Shown: positions 53,303 to 64,000 of the stretch, in pieces | Numbering within the stretch: position 1 is the stretch's first letter | Layout of the letters: each line of letters starts with the position of its first letter | Origin: Dendrophyllia cribrosa | Taxonomy: Eukaryota > Cnidaria > Anthozoa > Scleractinia > Dendrophylliidae | Assembly (NCBI GenBank): GCA_024195265.1 | Contig: JAJLRJ010000011.1 | Location: 5,647,361 to 5,711,360 of the forward strand | DNA length: 64,000 nt | Direction of reading: 5' to 3' | The notes under the pieces: generated by a model | What the model saw: the letters and a program-made list of their open reading frames with translations, nothing else | What the model was told of the DNA's origin: nothing | Databases searched by the model: none | Position numbers and translations under genes: made by a program

Positions 53303-53555
53303 TATAATATAATCTCTATTTTCTCCATTATCTATTCCAATCCCCCATAATACACCTTGTTTGCCCTACCCCCCCTCCCCCCCCCCCCCCCCCTCTCTCC
53401 CCAAATTCTGCATAAACTATTGTTTTGAAATGTTCATGGGAACATGCTGTCCTCCCACGAGCATTTGAAAACAACAGTTTACCCAAAATTTGGGGGACAA
53501 ACAAAGTGTATTATGGGGTATTGGAAAATAGAGAATATTATATCTCTTTATTTAT
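53303..53555. repeat. foldback repeat
   Basis: Inverted arms around CCCCCATAATACAC / GTGTATTATGGGG and ATATAATATAATCTCTATTT. Confidence 0.6.
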
Positions 53556-53955
53556 AATTATGATGGAAAGAAAACGTACATCAAGAGCCCAGGATATCCA
53601 TTGCAGTATTCAAGTTTGAATGTTTTTCTTTGTTTGAGACATGCCAAGATCACTATAATTGCAAGCTGGAAAAGAAAACCAAGTCTCCAGTTAAACTTTC
53701 TTACTGATTTCTTTACATGCCAAAAGGCGAATAAGGTCATCAAACTGTCTGTCCAACCCGCCCTGTTCTGTGCTCAGCTCATCCACCCTTCCTTGTTCCG
53801 CTCCTCTCATACATGTATCCCAACATCCGATGTTACAGCTGTAGTATGTTGCTTTAGGGGCTAGTACTGGACCTAATGGTCTTTGGGTTTTTACCCTGGG
53901 GTGGGGAACTTCCATATATCTAAGCTATGTATTAAGTTTGTGCTATGGGATGAGG
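53556..53955 (-). other. unassigned protein-like stretch
   Basis: Minus-strand ORF 53691-53915 reads ATYYSCNIGCWDTCMRGAEQ then DLIRLLACKEISKKV, more protein-like than its surroundings. It has no start context and no splice sites I trust, and could be a repeat or retrocopy fragment. Confidence 0.25.
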
Positions 53956-53959
53956 TCCG

Positions 53960-54258
53960 GAGGGGGGGGCACAGTCCCATACAAAAATGACGGGGTTGCT
54001 CGTCAGAAATTTTCGAAAAGCACCCTAAAAAGTACCAGAATGTTGTTTGATGGGCGTGGCTCAAATGAATTTTTACCCCTAAGAGGTACCAATTCGTAAA
54101 CAACACATGTCATATTCTGGGCTTAATACCCTAAAAGGTACCGCAATAATTCCAACGGGGATCATTTTGAATTTTAGCACTCTAAGATGTACCAATGTAC
54201 AAATTTTGACCCCTAAAAGGTACGACGAACACCCCCGTCATTTTAATATGGGATCCCC
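53960..54258. repeat. inverted repeat with GGTACC words
   Basis: Ends GGGGGGGCACAGTCCCAT and ATGGGATCCCCCCC; the inside repeats ACCCCTAARAGGTACC-like words. A degraded relative lies at about 55376-55545. Confidence 0.6.
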
Positions 54259-54259
54259 C

Positions 54260-55550
54260 CCCCGGGGATGAGGTATGGCTTTTGAGGCGCTTATGCAGTC
54301 CTTAAATAGGGAATCCTTTTCAGTATAAATCAGTTGCAATCCTTGGTTTAGCTGCAGGTTCCTTCAAATTGTATTTGCTAAATGACAGTACATAAACACC
54401 CAGCTAAACGAAAAAGATATGGTTATGATGGTGTATTAATGAAACTTAGGCTCGGTCTAGTGTTCTTAATGCATCAGATACAGAAAATAAAAAAATATAA
54501 TAAAAAAAAACTGTTCACACAGTTCTGAGTCATCTTTTTTCCCTTAAATAGTGTGCCAATTTTTGATCTTCTACTATACCCTCAAATAGGGTCAGGGTTT
54601 AAGAACCTTCGCAGCACAAACCTAACCTAAATTGACTCCCCCCCACCACCCCCCACCCTCAGGCCTCCTGAAGGCTTTAACCCAAGAGCATCATTTCACA
54701 GGGTCTGTCGAATTAATGAGACACACAGTACACTCAAACCAATGAACCTATGATAAACCCAAGCAAATCCATGTAGCTGCATGGATCAGTCTTCAGAGCT
54801 TGAACATATCTCTGCAAGCATAAGCATATCTCTGGCATACCATAATCACAAAGTCTCAAATTTGCCATTTCACACCTTCTATGGGAGAAGTGCATTAAAA
54901 GGAAAGGTTTGGTTGCAAAGAGTATGAAAAGTTGGAAGTTCAACCTCTCCCCCCCACCACTGCAACCTTACACCACATAACCCCCCCTCCCCCCTTAAAT
55001 TAGCTTCTTACCACACATTATAGTTTTGGCTCATCGCGTGTCAGAGCCATAAGAGAAGAGTGAGGTGCAGGATTGCAGAAAATTAATTCACTTTTTTTTA
55101 GAACGAAGCATGATACAATGGAACGTATTGTTATTCAATGAGATAGAATTATGATTTCCATCTCATTAAACTAGTTTTCTGCAATCCCGCACCTCAGTGC
55201 AAAAGAATGTCTAATAAGAGGCCAAATTATCAAAACTTGAGTGATTTTTAAATTAATTTGCTTACAGCTGGACCAAGACATCCCAGATCAAACAATGTCT
55301 CCTTTATAGCTGGAATGCACCTAAAAGAATAATATACACATACAGCTAAATTGAAACTTAGTCTCTTGATTCCACAGGGTGTTCATGTCGTCGGTAATTT
55401 TCGAAAAACACCCATCTTGTCTCATAGGCAATTGCTCAAATATATTTTTACCCCTTAGAGGCACCAATTACAAGATACATTTTGTCATATTTTTTCGGTT
55501 CAATACTCTATAAGGTACCGCAATAATTCTAACCGTGGTCATTTTAGATT
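54260..55550. other. gene-free stretch with a small palindrome
   Basis: Inverted pair GAGGTGCAGGATTGCAGAAA (about 55061) and complement (about 55174-55196). Otherwise low-complexity C-rich patches. Confidence 0.45.
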
Positions 55551-55552
55551 TT

Positions 55553-56062
55553 GCATATACGGCAGCCATATCGATTTTGCCCCCAGGGCATTCCATAATG
55601 ACAATGAAAACAAAGGACTATATTAATTTAAATGGTCACTATGGGGAGGGTGGCAAAGGGTTTATGCGTGACGCGTGATCAGGGCAAAAATCAGTGCGTG
55701 AAACGTTAAAAGTTAGTAAAATGGAAACGTGATTCGTGAATTTAGGAACTAATATCCTTGTAAGGAACCAGACTAAGGAATTTAACGAATATGTGACGCG
55801 TGAATTGCGTGAAAAAAGGTGCGTGAAACGGGATCGTGACTTCCCCTTTGTTAGGGTGGATTTCCACTGTCGCGTAATTTTCACGTGCGTAAATAAAAAT
55901 AAGAGACGATGTATGAACAGCTTGCGCAAACTTTTACGCAAGCTGTTCATACATCGTCTCTTATTTTTATTTACGCACGTAAAAATTACGCGACAGTGGA
56001 AATCCACCCTTACCCTCTATGGGAAGCCCCGGGGGCAAAATCGATATGGCTGCCGTATATGC
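55553..56062. mobile_element. MITE with GCATATACGGCAGCC ends, containing another MITE
   Basis: Inverted ends of about 35 bp (GCATATACGGCAGCCATATC). The 55854-56009 palindrome is nested inside. Confidence 0.65.
55854..56009. mobile_element. foldback MITE with TTA target duplication
   Basis: Arms of about 75 bp (GGGTGGATTTCCACTGTCGC) flanked by TTA on both sides. Confidence 0.75.
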
Positions 56063-56220
56063 GAAACGGGAAATTATTTGTGAAATCCTGCAACGATGGA
56101 AGCGACGCGTCTAAAATAACAAAAACATCCATCGTTTCGCTTTGCTAAATCATAAATGCATCTCACAGGAAAACAAATTTATATGTACCATTTAAATTTC
56201 ATTTTCAGTTTGCAAATACG

Positions 56221-56793
56221 CAGTGGCTATTCGTACGGCACCCGTACGCGGACTTCGATTTGCTATTCGTACGGGAGTCCAAAACTTTCGACAATTTTCG
56301 ATGTTATTCTTCACTTTGAATATAGATAGTAAATGGCACGCCTACGCTGACTCCCTTTGTGGGGTTACGTTTGCGTCGCATTCACCGGTGAGCCTTCAGA
56401 TTTTTGCTCGCACGAGCGTGTTTTTGAGGGATTTGCCTCTTTTGTGTGATTATTATCGGAGGTTTCTTGTAAAAAGGATTTTAGCAGCGGCCGATTTTGT
56501 ATAAAACTCCAGTTATCCATCACTATTTGTTTGAAATTTTGCTCTGCCAGGTGGTGCGTAGTGACAAAGGTTCTCGCTCGCGTAGTATACAGAGATCCCG
56601 AGACAGAGACTCAGAAAATTAGTCTGAGCCAAATTAACATCGCTTACGAGAAGGGCTTCGTAAAGCTAAACGAACATTTAATATTGTGGACCAACAAAAG
56701 TGAAGAATAACATCGAAAATTGTCGAAAGTTTTGGACTCCCGTATGAATAGCAAATCGAAGTCTGCGTACGGGTGCCGTACGAATAGCCACTG
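56221..56793. mobile_element. TIR element with CAGTGGCTATTCGTACGG ends
   Basis: TIRs of about 95 bp, nearly identical, around about 380 bp of unique DNA. Confidence 0.75.
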
Positions 56794-56922
56794 AAGCGTA
56801 AAAACTTTTGAAAAATGCAGTTTACAAAATAAGCGAGTCAGCCCACGGCTTGATATCGATTGATCGAAAGTAACCGGTCGAACAACTAATATCACAGTTA
56901 CAAAAAAAATGTTTTTACTTAC

Positions 56923-57032
56923 GTTGTGTTGGAAGAATTACTTGCGGAAACGCCAGCCATTTGTAAAAGATTTGTCTCGGTGGCAGGCTCTTCACGCCCT
57001 TTCTCAAATTCAAACTTGAGTTCGATTTCTTC
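56923..57032 (-). CDS. possible first coding exon (candidate host gene)
   Basis: A minus-strand block lies between gctttttctag and gtaagtaaaa. The whole block is open in one frame and contains an ATG at 56960 followed by AGVSASNSSNT, a Ser/Asn-rich stretch with possible N-glycosylation sites as expected for an extracellular N-terminus. Whether the codons before the ATG are translated is unclear. It is the most 5' exon I can see. Confidence 0.4.
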
Positions 57033-58505
57033 CTAGAAAAAGCCAGGAAGTGACGTAAAATTTTCGTCGAAGAGCGATTTTAGACAACTTATAGAAAATT
57101 AATTTAAGAATTCCAGTTAGGCTTGTTATGTCGATTATCATTTGGCAGCGCGTAGCTGGAGAATTCGAACGCGATCGATGCTCATGGAGTCGTGTCTGGT
57201 GAATGTTTTAATCTCGTGTCACGCAAGCACGATAAATAATCACGCAAATAAATGAAATAATAGTTTAGGCCTCGATTTTGCATTGTTGAATGTGTGATTT
57301 AAGATTAGATGAATAAAAAAGTAAATCAGAGGATGAAAAAAGAAAAGTCTTTACTGCGCTGTAACAATTGTGCTCTAGAGAGACAGTGCTTAAATCAAAT
57401 CTCAAAATGATTCTGTATGTACTTTTGTAGCCGATGTAAATTAATGATAATGAATGCAAGATAAAAGAAAATACAAAACAGAACAAAAACAAATTTGAAC
57501 CAAAAACATATACATCAACAGCTATCGATCTGAAACGTTACCTCGTAGCCCCTTGTCTCTCGCTACTTTCTTCGAAGCTTAATATATTACAATTTTCATT
57601 TTTAATTGTTTCTTTACCGTATTGAACCACGTACCTTTGCATGGCCTCAACACATGTTTCATCAAAACCGGGGGAAGGGAACTCTGCAGTCTCCCCCCTG
57701 TGATGGTGATGCTTATTTTACTGATGGCTTTAAAATGCGCTTTTCGGGAAAGGTGCCGTTTAGGGTACTTGCACTGGTAAATTTTCATGTTTTTTGGGAA
57801 GCAAGATATTACAAAGTATTTAATAAAATGATACTGCAATAACACATGTTGTAGTTTATTCCTTGAAGAATATATATTTTGTAAAAAAAATGTTCAAGTT
57901 AAATATTAATTGAAATATTGGAAGAACCCCTGGGGTGTCAAAAGATACGTTTTCAGTTTTTATGGTCCTCCTATTATGCCAAAGCTATATTTTTCGGTGG
58001 AATATTGTTCAGATAACAAAGAGGAACAGTTCTGTGCTTGCCACAGACAATCCACTGATTTCCTCTGTTTTTATTTCACTTTGTTTAAACCTGTTAATAT
58101 TTAACTCACAACTTGGAAAATACTCACTCAACAATATGTGCCAAGCACAGATTTCTGTGTCATACGACAACAACGCATATACCCAAGTTTCAAGAGAAAA
58201 TTCTAAAAGGTTTTGGAGAAAAACAGGTTAAACCGATGCTGTGCATAGTCCAAAACATTATTTCTTTTGAAAATTGGCCTCTCGCAGAACAAAAAAGTCG
58301 TAATTTGGTCGAAATTTGCGTGCTCTGTCGGCTGGAACCATTTTGAGAGAGGAAATGACCCAAAAAGACTGGAATCTAGCAAATGTTACACATTTTAACC
58401 CACCCCCCCTAAAATATGTTTTGTTCGTTTATACGTTGTTAGGTGTTTTCCATTTCCGGTTTCTATTGTGCACGTTCTTGCGAGTCACACGCACTCATCG
58501 CAAAT
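57033..58505. other. intergenic region
   Basis: Lies between the possible first exon of the membrane gene (-) and the Mutator-like gene (+). No convincing exon or repeat seen. Confidence 0.4.
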
Positions 58506-61500
58506 ATGGCGTCGAGACCGAAGAAGAAGAAACTTTCATCTTCAGAAAAACGAAAAATGCAACAGGAGAAAGGAAAGAGTGGTGCAAAGAAGAGAGGTTT
58601 AGGTGTTGCTGGAAGATTAGATTTTGAGCTGCCGGCAAATTGGAGAACGGAAGAGGTTCCTTCGTCGTCTAAAACTTCTTTGCATTTGATTTCACCGGGG
58701 AAGTCACGATACCGTAGCCAAAGAAGTGCGAAGGCAGTGATCAAGGAAAGAGGATTGAATCTTTGTTTGAATGAAGCTTCCGAAGATTCTGAATCACAAG
58801 AATCACAGTCAGATTTCGAAGGCAGTCCGAAGAAAAGTGTAAGCAAAGTCAAATCTGGACAGCAGATTGAACATCGTCTGTTTGTTTGCCAATCTTCCCA
58901 ATTTGAGAAGCTAATTGACGACATCAACAAAACTTCAAAGTGCTCAACACAGGATTGCAATGGTAAGTTTTTCTCACCTTTCTTTCGTTCTCGTGCATGA
59001 AACGGGGGATAAAGTTCGCTTTTCACGTGCACTCACAACACAAAGGTGTTTTAATTTACGGAATTTCATAATATTCCAACAAAAGAAAGAAACATTTTCA
59101 AATCTTCACCGTTGCTCACTACGGAAATATATATTTATTATTTGCATTAGCCACGATGAGAGGGTGTATTTATATGTTATATGAATGTTATATAATTTTG
59201 GAACTTGGCATATAAATTTATACAGAACGTGTTCCCTGTAGTTTAATTTTTGATTATCACAAAGCTGCTCAAAGGAATGGATTTTGATTTATGAAAGACA
59301 TTATATCCATCAAAATAGTCAACTAGAATTTACTGTTATAATTTCCTGGTGGTGTGTGCATGAACCATAGCTTGTTATTATTGCTTACTTTATATTTTTA
59401 TTCTCTAGGTATCTTGGTGCCTACAAAGGTTGAACAGACTGGATTAGGCGGGTCAATGAATGTGACCTTTAGCTGCAACAGCTGCATCTTCAGGAATATT
59501 TCCTTTCAAGCATCAGCTATGGTGGAAGGATCTAAACGGACAGTTGTTGGCTTGGCTCTTGCAGTTGCTTTCGTAATATCTGGGCATGGATTTGCTAAGT
59601 TTTCTAGAAGCCTTCAAGAGTTCCTGGGGATAAGCGTCATTTCAAAAAATCGGTACTATGAGGTCATAAAGCTTATTTATCCCCACATAACTGACATTCT
59701 TGACGAAATGTGCAACGATGCCAAAGAAGAAATGAAAAGCATGAGAAGTGATGACCTTGGCAGTTGGAAGAGAGCTGTTGTTACGTCTGATGGTGTGTGG
59801 CACACACGTGGTCATTTTAGTAAAAATGGCTCTTTTGTTGTCAAAAATTACATTTCTGGTGGCCTTCTGTGGTATGGGCATAAATGCATGAAGGGCGGCG
59901 ATGACGTGATAGAGGAGGAATTGTATCAAGGGACTTCGAAATCAATGGAAGGTAGACTAGCCGATGATTGTTATAACCGGGCAAAGAAAGAGGGATGCAA
60001 GATAGAGGTAGTGTGGCAGGATGGGGATTCCAGTTCATCTAAGTCGGTTGAGAATGCCTTTGGGCCAGGCAAAGTTTTCAAGTGTGGTGGCCATGTGGGA
60101 CGAGCACATGCCAACAATCTAAAGGACATGTCAAAACAAAAAGTCTTCGCGGCACAACAGATAGCAAATCACAAAGCCAAGTTCCCTGCAGTTGAAAGTG
60201 CAAAATGCGAATGCAAACGTCATAGCCAGACATGTGGGTGTCTTTCAGAAACATTTATTAAATCCGCTCGTATAAACCACTTCTGCTGCTTGCAACAGTG
60301 CTCGACACCTGAAGAATATGCCAGAAGAATGCGAGCCCTGGGAGAAAAACACAGCCAGAACATCCATCAATGGGAGGGTGGAGAATGTGGCTTCCACAAC
60401 CTGACCTCCTGCTCATGTGGCAGTTGTGATGAAGACAACGACATTGAATGCAATGGAAAACCGTATTCAACTAAGAACATTCTAAAGTGCAAGTTTCACC
60501 ATCTGGCATATCAAATAGAGTGCGAAAGAAGAGCAGGAGATGCTGCTTCCGTGATCCACCGAGAAATGGGACGTGGACACTCTAACCTATGTGAGGCCCA
60601 CTTCACTGTCCTGCCACATTTTCGAGCAAAAGAACAAAATTTGTCAAGGTAGAGTGAATTATATTGGTTTTATTCAGTGACAGTGCCTGTGTGCAAATCA
60701 TACTATTTACTCGTGAAATTATTATGATTGTCAATGAGCTGAATTTTGAATGAACAGCCCCCAAAAAAGAGGGAACCAGAGCAATTTACATTAAAAAGTC
60801 AACAAATAGACCAATTTCAATAATTAAAAATTCAGCGAAAACAATAGACACAACTATGAGGCTCTGGGGAATAAACCCAACAAACTCTATAGAGCCTCAT
60901 GCCATAGTCTTTTGTTTGAAGCTGAATTTTAAAATATCTAAATTTGGCTTTATTACTTCAATGAAATCCTAACTTTGACAGTAGATTGTTTACTTCAATT
61001 TTATTCATTCAAGAGTGTACAATGTACATTGTCTGGATTGTTGATTTGAATAAAATTTTCATCAAGACTGGTTCACATTGCCTTTACAATACATGTATAA
61101 GGGAAAATAAGATATTAATAGGTACAAGTCTCACAATTGACAGATAATAAAATGATACAGACAAATATTTAATTATTATTACTTGTGGTTTTGTCTAGGT
61201 TGCACTATATCACTTCTACCAACTGTGGCCTTGTTCAAGGAAATATGAGTTGGTCGATCAAATCTAGAGGAGAGGCGTACCACTGGGTAACCGATCTGTA
61301 CGAGCGCTTAAAGTTGCCTATTTTTCCAGCTGTGGTGGAAGCATTGGTAAAGCAAGTTCAAGAACACATCAATACCACAGCAAGACAGCAGTCTGATGAA
61401 GGCAAGAAAAAGAGAGTGCAGCAAAAGATTGCCAGAGCTGAGGACCAGGCTGAAAGAAAAAAGTGGGGGAAGAGGCAGGCAGTGCAACATTCATATGGTG

Positions 61501-61700
61501 CTGATGATAATGATGATGGAGCAGGGGAGATCGAAGATCCAGGTTTGATTGCAGATGCTCAGAGTCTTATGGCAGCCATTGGTGATGCGAATGAAGTCAC
61601 TATTATTAGTGGTAATAAGTGTCGATGTGGTTCCACCCAGCACAAACGCACTTCACATAGTCTCTGTCCACTGAACCCGAAAAATGTTTCCGCTAATTAG
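58506..61700 (+). CDS. Mutator-like transposase-domain protein, three exons
   Basis: Exons 58506-58962, 59409-60648 and 61199-61700 join in phase (1, then 2), with gtaagt, gtagag donors and ctctag, tctag acceptors, giving 732 aa and a TAG stop. The N-terminus is basic and Ser-rich (RPKKKKLSSSEKRKMQQEKG), a likely nuclear signal. The central domain matches the Mutator-type transposase domain common in invertebrate genomes: an Asp in VTSDGVWHTRGH, another in WQDGDSSSSKSVE, then FKCGGHVGRAHANNLK and two Cys/His clusters. The C-terminus has a zinc knuckle (CRCGSTQHKRTSHSLCPLN). Either a recent transposon gene or a domesticated copy. I found no TIRs around it. Confidence 0.8.
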
Positions 61701-62804
61701 AATGAAATATAGGAGGTTGATAGGGGGATGATTACAATAACGTGAATCCATGCTAGCCTTTGTACAGATATTTGTAATAATTTCAAATGTTGATTTGGAA
61801 AGTGTACTCAGTTATGCCAATTTCATGTAGTCACTCACAAAAATTATACTTTTTGAGTGCTTGATAAAAACAGTCTGGCATTGTGGGGATGTACTAGAGT
61901 TCTTTGAATGATTTGGTATTCATCAGCATCCATACATGGTGGCCCAATTGTAAGTGAATTGTAAGTGAACTCCAGATCAAGTTGTCCAGGTTCAAGCCCT
62001 GGTCTCTGGGTTGTTGTGTTTTTTTGGCAAAACACTTTTTTCTGTTTTATTGAATAAATCAGTATTTTTGGGGGTAGGAAATTTTTGGGGGTGTAAAATT
62101 TCAGGCTCATCTAATTTTTTTGGTTCGCAATATGAGGCTCCGTCTGACCCCCCTGTTAAGTATTCTGAGAGTACCCCCCCCTGACCAAAGGCAATAATTA
62201 TAACATTTCAAAATGCAATGGATGAATGAATTTTTGAAACAATATCATATTTAATTTACACAGAGGTATATGTATGAACTTGTTTATTTTTTTTGGTTGG
62301 AAATAGAACTACAATCAATTTGTTGTGCATATTTGTCAATTTATAGCTACAGTGTAATAACTAGATTTTTATCAGGTACAATGTTTAGTTATTTCTTCTT
62401 CTTTATGGTGAGCCATTGGGCTACACCAAGATCTGCGCTGTTATCAAACAGACATTCAAAAGTACAATAATATATAATTCAATAAGATACCTTTCTTTTT
62501 TGGATCACAAAATCAAGAGTCCAAAAAGATAATTTGTACATAATCTAACTTACAATAACAAAATAATTTTTATTTGTTTTTGCTATGGTTTTATAGAAAC
62601 AATGTTGCTTTCCACTGGTATGTGTAGATAAACAGGAACCCTATATACAATATTTTTTCAGTTTTTTATAATTTTGTAAATATTAATAAAAATATAATTG
62701 TATAAATTTCATACATTTGATTTGATTACTGATCTTTTAGTATTATACAATTTGCCTTTCGTAAAAAAAAATAAAAATTGAAATTTGTTGCTGTTGAAAA
62801 ATCT
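61701..62804. other. intergenic region with a tRNA-like fragment
   Basis: A box B-like CAGGTTCAAGCCCTGG lies at about 61989. The rest is AT-rich, consistent with the 3' untranslated regions of the two convergent genes. Confidence 0.45.
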
Positions 62805-63983
62805 CTATTTCTTTTTCTGCGAAGATTTCTTTCCTGCAGGCCACTTGGCAGCAGCAAGGTCACCTATGGTAACACGATAGACCTGCAAGAGAATGAAAAA
62901 AAATTCTCAACACCAATCTCATATCAGTTTAAAAATCAAGGACAATCTATAAATCCTTGTTTGTTTAGTGTTAGCAACCCACTTCAATGTAAAATTACTC
63001 TAGCAAATTTCAAAGCACCTAATGTCACCTTTGTGAACATATTCAAAAGCAAGTGAGGTAGACTCATCGACTTACAACAAAATTCAAATTATCCTGTGAA
63101 ATACCATGTCAACATATACACGAGCAAATTATTAGCCACTGGAATGTTGAATGTTTTTCTTACCCTAACACCTGAAGGATCTGGCCTATCAATCAAATTT
63201 CCTTCCACAATTCTCCTGACAACCTCCTTCAGGCTTTCAGGGAAAACGTAAGTCGGGCTCCTTGACTGTCCAGGCCTTGCACCTAATGTCTGTTTGCTTC
63301 CGTACTGAAATGAATGACAACACAAAAACTAAGTACTAAAAGGAGGACGAGAAAACGAAAAACGTATGACAATGAGATGGATTTCCCTAGATTGCAATGT
63401 CTTTCCAAATGATAAATATTTCAAGGTAAGTTATCTACCCTGTGAACTAAGCTTTCTATCTTTCGAGTCCTATAGCATTTATCAAGTCTTTTGCCTTTGA
63501 TTATTAAACGGGCGACCAATCCAAAACGAAATGCTCAGACTCCACAGATGGAGACGTCTTTTCGCAGGGAAACAAAATAAATCTAGCGGCGGAAATGCGG
63601 TATGAAGATAAAAGGCTTTGAAGCTCAGATCGATGGCTAGGGCTGAGACAATTGCTCACAGCGAACTCTCGACAAAACAGAAATAGTTCGTTCAAAAGAA
63701 CAGTAACATTGAACCTACCCAAAGTAAACAGAATAGGCGTTTGTAGATTCGACTTCTTGCCTGATCCGGCGTCTCCCCTTCGTTTATTTTTTGCTGTCGC
63801 AATAGTGCCATCAAACCAGGCGGCGCAGATCCATAACTAAACGACATACAAAACACAACATTGTATGATGGCCGTAGGAAAAATAAAATATCTCAAAAAA
63901 TACGAGTTTACTTACCCATTACGAGAAAATTCGGCATTAAAAGCCTCAAGAGCAAGCTCAAGCGTGGTGCTATTTACCGCCAT
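62805..63983 (-). CDS. unrecognised 134-aa protein, four exons
   Basis: Exons 63983-63916, 63836-63719, 63304-63164 and 62882-62805 chain without phase conflict (2, 0, 0) through GT-AG introns of 79, 414 and 281 bp, from an ATG to a TAG. The protein begins MAVNSTTLELALEAFNAEFS. It has a Gly/Pro-Leu segment (YGSAPPGLMALLRQQK), a central basic part (GSKQTLGARPGQSRSPTYVF), then a helix (LKEVVRRIVEGNLI), and ends in a Lys-rich tail (GKKSSQKKK). No domain, signal peptide or membrane segment recognised. It is convergent with the Mutator-like gene. Each exon is too short to stand out as an ORF, but the consistent splicing makes the gene convincing. Confidence 0.7.
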
Positions 63984-64000
63984 TGCAGTGATCTCGTGGT

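Larger units (their letters stand above)
121..57032 (-). other. span of a candidate multi-exon membrane-protein host gene (STRA6-like, tentative)
   Basis: Eight minus-strand blocks with consensus acceptor and donor sites are spread over 57 kb, and most read as hydrophobic helices. Three adjacent ones (50592-50485, 41045-40971, 34469-34323) are all phase 0/0 and chain. The others need unseen exons between them because their phases do not match. The pattern of many short transmembrane exons, and the look of the 50485-50592 segment (YPLF and LVGSFLGFLY), remind me of the STRA6 retinol-binding-protein receptor family. That is family memory, not an alignment. If it is one gene, the Polinton and the transposon stack are intronic. 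What I see is splice-bounded exons. Joining them into one gene is inference. Confidence 0.45.

Overview
The window looks like nuclear DNA of an anthozoan cnidarian, most likely a stony coral (inference). It is AT-rich, has spliced genes with GT-AG introns, and is dense in foldback/MITE repeats. It also carries a Polinton/Maverick (adintovirus-type) element whose protein set resembles what I know from coral genomes.

Host frame. Short exon-like blocks on the minus strand, each bounded by splice signals and most encoding hydrophobic helices, run across the window (57032-56923, 51748-51623, 50592-50485, 41045-40971, 34469-34323, 25824-25763, 23415-23321, 247-121). I read them as parts of one multi-pass membrane-protein gene. 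A STRA6-like receptor is my tentative best guess, and several exons must be missing from my model because the phases do not all chain. Almost everything else between about 0.25 and 57 kb then lies in its introns.

2.5-22.7 kb: a near-complete Polinton of about 20 kb, probably flanked by diverged inverted repeats. It has a protein-primed PolB (+), then a minus-strand block (integrase, several small membrane or basic proteins, packaging ATPase, major capsid protein), then a mixed block (coiled-coil membrane protein, a 609-aa protein, two tandem minor-capsid-like paralogues, a PSAP-containing membrane protein, a VLTF3-like zinc-ribbon protein, and a truncated Cys/His protein). Nearly every gene starts a few bases after a TATATATA-like motif. 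Only the two right-end genes lack it. The copy is decaying: the integrase catalytic Glu position is Gly, the ATPase has an internal TAG, a small membrane gene has an internal TGA, two genes are frameshifted at poly-A runs, and one gene is cut by a repeat.

22.7-36 kb: palindromes and MITEs with recognisable target duplications (TTAA, TA, TTA), a possible Penelope-type palindrome, tRNA-derived repeats, and a LINE insertion with a 15-bp target duplication and an inverted 5' part.

36-50 kb: a nested stack. A LINE remnant is split by a 14-kb element with minisatellite TIRs. That element holds a second TIR-array element, which holds a third, which holds a fourth. The native DNA of the outer element is strongly enriched in the octamer TACATGTA, which is almost absent elsewhere.

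50-64 kb: more foldback elements and long G/C homopolymers, then two spliced genes: a three-exon Mutator-like transposase-domain gene (+, 58506-61700, 732 aa) and an unrecognised four-exon gene (-, 63983-62805, 134 aa).
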